Assembly: GCA_902476645.1 (NCBI GenBank)
Contig: CABSEG010000017.1
Location: forward strand, 1 to 42,091
Direction of reading: 5' to 3'
From: an uncultured Lachnospiraceae bacterium
GTDB lineage: Bacteria > Bacillota > Clostridia > Lachnospirales > Lachnospiraceae
DNA: 42,091 nucleotides
In this document: positions 39,037 to 42,091 of the stretch, one piece after another
Layout: the number at the start of each line of letters is the position of its first letter
Position numbering within the stretch: position 1 is the stretch's first letter
Made by a program: the position numbers and the translations under genes
The notes under the pieces: generated by a model
What the model saw: the letters and a program-made list of their open reading frames with translations, nothing else
What the model was told of the DNA's origin: nothing
Databases searched by the model: none

Positions 39037-40542
39037 TTAGCTCTGATCTCCGTCGATTTTTAGAATTTTTTTCACGATTGCCTCCATCCCATCTTTTTCC
39101 ACCACAGTATCATGCAGCACTTTGGCGCTGCGGATCTCCTCAATAGCTTGCGGTACCGGTACCCCGGAAAGTTTACAAAGCTCATCTACCAGAGCAAAAT
39201 CTGACATCTTATCGTATGCCTCCCGGTCAATGGCATCCATCACACTTCTCGTAAACTTATAGGGACTGGCTGTGGAAGCGATTACCGTCTTTGTCTGATC
39301 CCCAGTCTCCTTCTCATATTTATGGTAAACACAAGAAGCCACTGCTGTATGGGTATCCATCACATAACCGGCTTCTTTATAAACGGCGGAGATTTCCTTT
39401 GCCGTCTCCTCTTCTGTGGCATAATTACCGTAGAAATCAACAAGCTGCTCCCGCATCTCGCGTGTGATCTGATACGTCCCCCGGCTTCTTAACTCCTCCA
39501 TAAGGGTGGCATTCTTTTCAGAATCTGCACCGCTAATCCGATAGATAAGACGCTCCAGATTACTGGAAATTAAAATATCCATGGAAGGAGAAGATGTAAG
39601 TATGAAATCCCGGTTTTTGTCATAAGTTCCAGTTGTAAAGAAGTCATATAAAACTTTGTTTTCATTAGATGCACATATCAGCTTGCGGATAGGAACTCCC
39701 ATGTTTTTGGCATAGTAAGCAGCCAGGATATTTCCGAAATTTCCTGTGGGAACCACCACGTTTATCTGCTCCCCATTTTGAATCTCACCGCCCTTTAACA
39801 GCTTGGCATAGGCATATACATAATAGACAATCTGGGGTACCAGACGGCCAATATTGATAGAGTTGGCAGAAGAGAATTGGAAACCGGCCTGATGCATCTG
39901 TGTTTCCAGATCTTTGTCCCCAAACATTTGTTTTACTCCGGTCTGAGCATCATCAAAATTTCCTTTGATTCCCACCACAAAGGTATTGGCACCTTTTTGA
40001 GTCACCATCTGTTTCTCCTGAATGGGGCTGACTCCGTTTTTCGGATAAAATACAATGATCCTGGTACCCGGTACATCTGCGAATCCGGCCAGTGCCGCCT
40101 TACCGGTGTCACCGGAGGTAGCCGTCAAAATGACGATCTCATTTTTTACATGGTTTTTCTTTGCCGATGTGGTCAACAGATGCGGCAAAATAGAAAGGGC
40201 CATGTCCTTAAATGCAATGGTTGCTCCGTGAAACAACTCCAAATAATAAGTATCTTTCACTTTTTTTATAGGGACAATTTCTTTTGTATCAAACTTCTCA
40301 TCATAGGCTCTGGCAATACACTGCTTTAGCTCTTCTTCCGTAAAGTCTGTTAAAAATTGTTTCATCACCGCATAGGCCGTCTCCTGATAAGACAGTTTAG
40401 ATAGTGTTTCCATATCCATGTCCAGCTTTGGAATACTCTCTGGCACAAAAAGTCCGCCATCATCGGCAAGTCCTTTTAAAATAGCCTGGGAAGCTCTGAC
40501 TTTTACATCGCTGTTTCTCGTACTTTTGTATAACAGATCCAT
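39037..40542 (-). CDS. thrC: Threonine synthase
   Basis: A 501-residue PLP enzyme converting O-phosphohomoserine to threonine. The PLP lysine is about K112 in HGATIAFKDMALS; the phosphate loop is TATSGDTGKAAL, and VVPTGNFGNILAAYYAKNMGVP is also conserved. The long form, with ADDGGLFVPESIP near the start, is the E. coli/yeast-type subfamily. I use the ATG at 40542, because AAAGG abuts the earlier ATG and is correctly spaced only for this one. It has its own promoter. Confidence 0.96.
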   Translation of the reverse strand: MDLLYKSTRNSDVKVRASQAILKGLADDGGLFVPESIPKLDMDMETLSKLSYQETAYAVMKQFLTDFTEEELKQCIARAYDEKFDTKEIVPIKKVKDTYYLELFHGATIAFKDMALSILPHLLTTSAKKNHVKNEIVILTATSGDTGKAALAGFADVPGTRIIVFYPKNGVSPIQEKQMVTQKGANTFVVGIKGNFDDAQTGVKQMFGDKDLETQMHQAGFQFSSANSINIGRLVPQIVYYVYAYAKLLKGGEIQNGEQINVVVPTGNFGNILAAYYAKNMGVPIRKLICASNENKVLYDFFTTGTYDKNRDFILTSSPSMDILISSNLERLIYRISGADSEKNATLMEELRSRGTYQITREMREQLVDFYGNYATEEETAKEISAVYKEAGYVMDTHTAVASCVYHKYEKETGDQTKTVIASTASPYKFTRSVMDAIDREAYDKMSDFALVDELCKLSGVPVPQAIEEIRSAKVLHDTVVEKDGMEAIVKKILKIDGDQS

Positions 40543-40599
40543 TTTCTTCATCCTTTTCTATTGTCGTTATCTTAAAGTGGCTTTTACCCTTGGTATAAG

Positions 40600-40628
40600 A
40601 TTATAACATACCTTTTGTGAGTCCACAA
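40600..40628 (-). promoter_or_regulatory. Promoter of thrC
   Basis: TTGTGG (40628-40623), 17 bases, TATAAT (40605-40600) with a TG extension on the minus strand. Confidence 0.7.
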
Positions 40629-40630
40629 GC

Positions 40631-40673
40631 AAAATAGAAAGCAGACGGCCGCACCTGCAAACCATCTGCTTTT
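40631..40673 (-). terminator. Terminator after the cell wall hydrolase gene
   Basis: AAAGCAGATGG (from 40672) pairs with CCGTCTGCTTTC (to 40637) on the minus strand, followed by TATTTTG. Confidence 0.75.
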
Positions 40674-40676
40674 CCT

Positions 40677-41507
40677 CTACTCATCAAACGTAAAATATTC
40701 ATGTCCCCCATAAGAAAATAAGGGCTTTAAATTCCCGTCAAACCATTCCACATTATTTTGATCAGCACTGGATCTGGCTACAAAAAACAGCGCTCCCTGA
40801 GAATAATCTTCCCCTGCAAGGGCCCGATCCACGGCCTCTATGGTTTCCTCCGTAATAGTTACGCTGTGAATCCTTCCATCCGCTGTTGGAGAAAACTGAG
40901 GTGCCCCTCCGGACTGCTGCCAGATCACATCGTAAATCTTGTCTGGAAAACGCTCATCTTTCACTCGATTAAGTACAACGTCAGCCACCAAAATCTTACT
41001 CTTCATATCTCCACCGGTGGCCTCTGCCTCCACCACCTGCAGCAGCGAATAGTAGTCCTCAGAAGCCATATGATTGTTTTCCACTGTCTGAATAGCGTAA
41101 TATCCCAGACCACTGGCCTTTTCCACTCCGCTGGCCACGGTCTTACGGTTCAACTCTTTCTTCTTAACCCGCTTGGTCCCGATCAGGATATCTTCCCCTG
41201 CATTTTCAATATCCACAGAGCTTGCCGCAACGGTGTATTCTTCCACAGTATTCATACTGTTGACAATTCCCATCAGACCGGCTTGAAGCTCATTTCCAAT
41301 TTCTCCATACCCTTCCTGATTCTCTCCCAGAGGCTGCACTGCGTACACCTGATTTTTCCCATTTCCCGCAAAGCCTGCGGCCCCCAATACAATCCCGGAA
41401 ACTACGCATACTCCTGTCATCAGAATTGCACATTCCCGGAAATTTCTCCTGGTCAGCGACCTTATGAAATTGTAAGTTTTTCCGATCAACGCTTGTCTCG
41501 ATTGCAT
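40677..41507 (-). CDS. SleB/CwlJ-type cell wall hydrolase
   Basis: A 276-residue exported protein. A basic N-terminus and one hydrophobic segment (about 26-48) form an uncleaved anchor or signal. The C-terminal half is the Hydrolase_2 domain: YYSLLQVVEAEATGGDMKSKILVADVVLNRVKDERFPDKIYDVIWQ with the catalytic Glu (in EAEATG), then PQFSPTADGRIHSV and GALFFVARSS. SleB and CwlJ act on spore cortex muramic-lactam peptidoglycan during germination; many clostridial paralogues act on vegetative walls. The ATG at 41507 has AAGGAA upstream; a TTG eight codons earlier is open but without a good site. Confidence 0.88.
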   Translation of the reverse strand: MQSRQALIGKTYNFIRSLTRRNFRECAILMTGVCVVSGIVLGAAGFAGNGKNQVYAVQPLGENQEGYGEIGNELQAGLMGIVNSMNTVEEYTVAASSVDIENAGEDILIGTKRVKKKELNRKTVASGVEKASGLGYYAIQTVENNHMASEDYYSLLQVVEAEATGGDMKSKILVADVVLNRVKDERFPDKIYDVIWQQSGGAPQFSPTADGRIHSVTITEETIEAVDRALAGEDYSQGALFFVARSSADQNNVEWFDGNLKPLFSYGGHEYFTFDE

Positions 41508-41570
41508 CCTGATGTTCCTTATTCCTTCCAAAGTATTTATGCACCCATAGCTTTTCTTAATTGTATCTGC

Positions 41571-41600
41571 ATTATACTGATTGGCTTTCTAAATTGTCAA
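41571..41600 (-). promoter_or_regulatory. Promoter of the cell wall hydrolase gene
   Basis: TTGACA (41600-41595), 18 bases, TATAAT (41576-41571) on the minus strand: consensus boxes. Confidence 0.8.
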
Positions 41601-41757
41601 GATATCATTCATATTTTCGTAATAATTTACAACTTCACTTTTTTCCCACTTTTTTAAACTATAAAATCTATACTATTTTCAAAACAACATATGCTCTATT
41701 TTAATGCATTTTGCCTATCAATTTTTTCTTTGATTGTACATATTTTTTGCGCCTTTT

Positions 41758-41790
41758 TTCGACATTTAAGCATTTTTCTGTTTTTCGACA
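41758..41790 (-). promoter_or_regulatory. Two Spo0A-box-like sites
   Basis: TGTCGAA, the exact 0A-box core, occurs twice on the minus strand (41790-41784 and 41764-41758), both within ATGTCGAAAAA, 26 bp apart. They lie about 160-190 bp upstream of the hydrolase -35 box in an A/T-rich gap. Confidence 0.55.
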
Positions 41791-41881
41791 TATTTTTCAG
41801 TTATTAATTGTGCAATGTGATATATTTAATATTTTTGAAATATTTTTGTTAATTTTACCATTTTGCTAAATATAATTAAGC
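41791..41881. other. A/T-rich intergenic stretch
   Basis: Part of the 420-bp gap between leuA and the hydrolase gene. It is extremely A/T-rich with runs such as AATATTTTTGAAATATTTTT; I see no ORF with a ribosome binding site and no clear promoter here. Confidence 0.5.
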
Positions 41882-41920
41882 ATAAAAAAGAGGACCCGCA
41901 ATAGATCCCCTTTCTTTTTG
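41882..41920 (-). terminator. Terminator after leuA
   Basis: An AAAGGGGATC arm pairs imperfectly with GGGTCCTCTTT on the minus strand around a 6-base loop, followed by a T-run. Confidence 0.7.
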
Positions 41921-41928
41921 TCCCTATT

Positions 41929-42091
41929 TTAATTTTCTGCCTCTTTATTGTTGATGGCTGTCAGCAGCGCATTGATGGACGCACGAATAATATCCTGATC
42001 CACCCCAGCTCCCCAATACAGTCTTCCCTGTTTATCCCGGATTCCCACATAAGCGATCGCCTTTGAACTGGAACTCTGCTCCAGCGCATGT
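41929..42091 (-). CDS. leuA: 2-isopropylmalate synthase, C-terminal end (gene runs off the window)
   Basis: Only the last 53 codons are present. They encode a stretch with AIAYVGIRDKQGRLYWGAGVD and DIIRASINALLTAINN, which matches the end of the leucine-binding regulatory domain of LeuA (YVxIR...WGxGxDxDIxxASxxALxxAIN). LeuA condenses acetyl-CoA with 2-ketoisovalerate in leucine synthesis and is feedback-inhibited through this domain. Citramalate synthase and homocitrate synthase share the domain; the ASINALLTAINN ending favours LeuA. Confidence 0.85.
   Translation of the reverse strand, partial: HALEQSSSSKAIAYVGIRDKQGRLYWGAGVDQDIIRASINALLTAINNKEAEN

Noticed and set aside
40758..41657. 299-codon plus-strand ORF opposite the cell wall hydrolase
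   Set aside because: Its frame runs across both the hydrolase and its promoter; no ribosome binding site or recognisable domain.

Overview
The window reads as a chromosomal segment of a low-to-mid G+C, anaerobic, probably spore-forming Firmicute of the Lachnospiraceae type. The support is the gene order gpmI-eno-secG-rnr-smpB-ssrA, a T-box in front of pheST, QueH-type queuosine synthesis, family-typical small proteins (DUF2325, DUF1622), SpoIID and SleB-like proteins, and strong AGGAGG ribosome binding sites. I cannot assign a genus. Almost every gene lies on the minus strand; only tRNA-Ala and one 49-residue ORF lie on the plus strand.

Layout in window order. 1-3.7 kb: 5' end of rubrerythrin behind a perfect palindromic operator, then tmRNA, smpB, rnr and secG (trans-translation, RNA decay, Sec export). 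3.7-8.8 kb: eno, a small unknown gene, gpmI, a D,D-carboxypeptidase and a left-handed beta-helix protein. 8.8-12.5 kb: topB and a two-gene ABC system whose ATPase has lost several catalytic motifs. 12.7-15.3 kb: asd and argH. 15.4-17.6 kb: queH directly behind a NitT/TauT-type ABC ATPase/permease pair with no binding protein. 17.6-24 kb: LtaS-type synthase, ftsH, a DUF2325 gene behind two palindromes, a DUF1622 membrane protein and pepD.

24.1-29.4 kb is the most accessory-looking part: tRNA-Ala(GGC), an excisionase-like HTH protein, a 49-residue plus-strand ORF, and a secreted 1379-residue GH3 enzyme with FIVAR repeats and a C-terminal dockerin-like domain. 29.4-34.9 kb: queA, a histidine phosphatase, and pheS-pheT under a complete T-box leader. 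35-38.6 kb: a YihY-type membrane protein, a SpoIID-domain protein, galM, and a structured RNA I interpret as 6S RNA. 38.6-42.1 kb: a small membrane protein, thrC, a SleB-like cell wall hydrolase with two Spo0A-box-like sites far upstream, and the 3' end of leuA.

Most of the window is core metabolism and housekeeping. The parts that stand out are regulatory (rubrerythrin and DUF2325 palindromes, GH3 direct repeats, 0A boxes, 6S RNA), the QueH-linked transporter without a binding protein, the degenerate ABC ATPase, and the dockerin-bearing GH3. I found no CRISPR array, insertion sequence, integrase or prophage. No clearly new multi-gene system is demonstrated; the best candidates are listed as findings.
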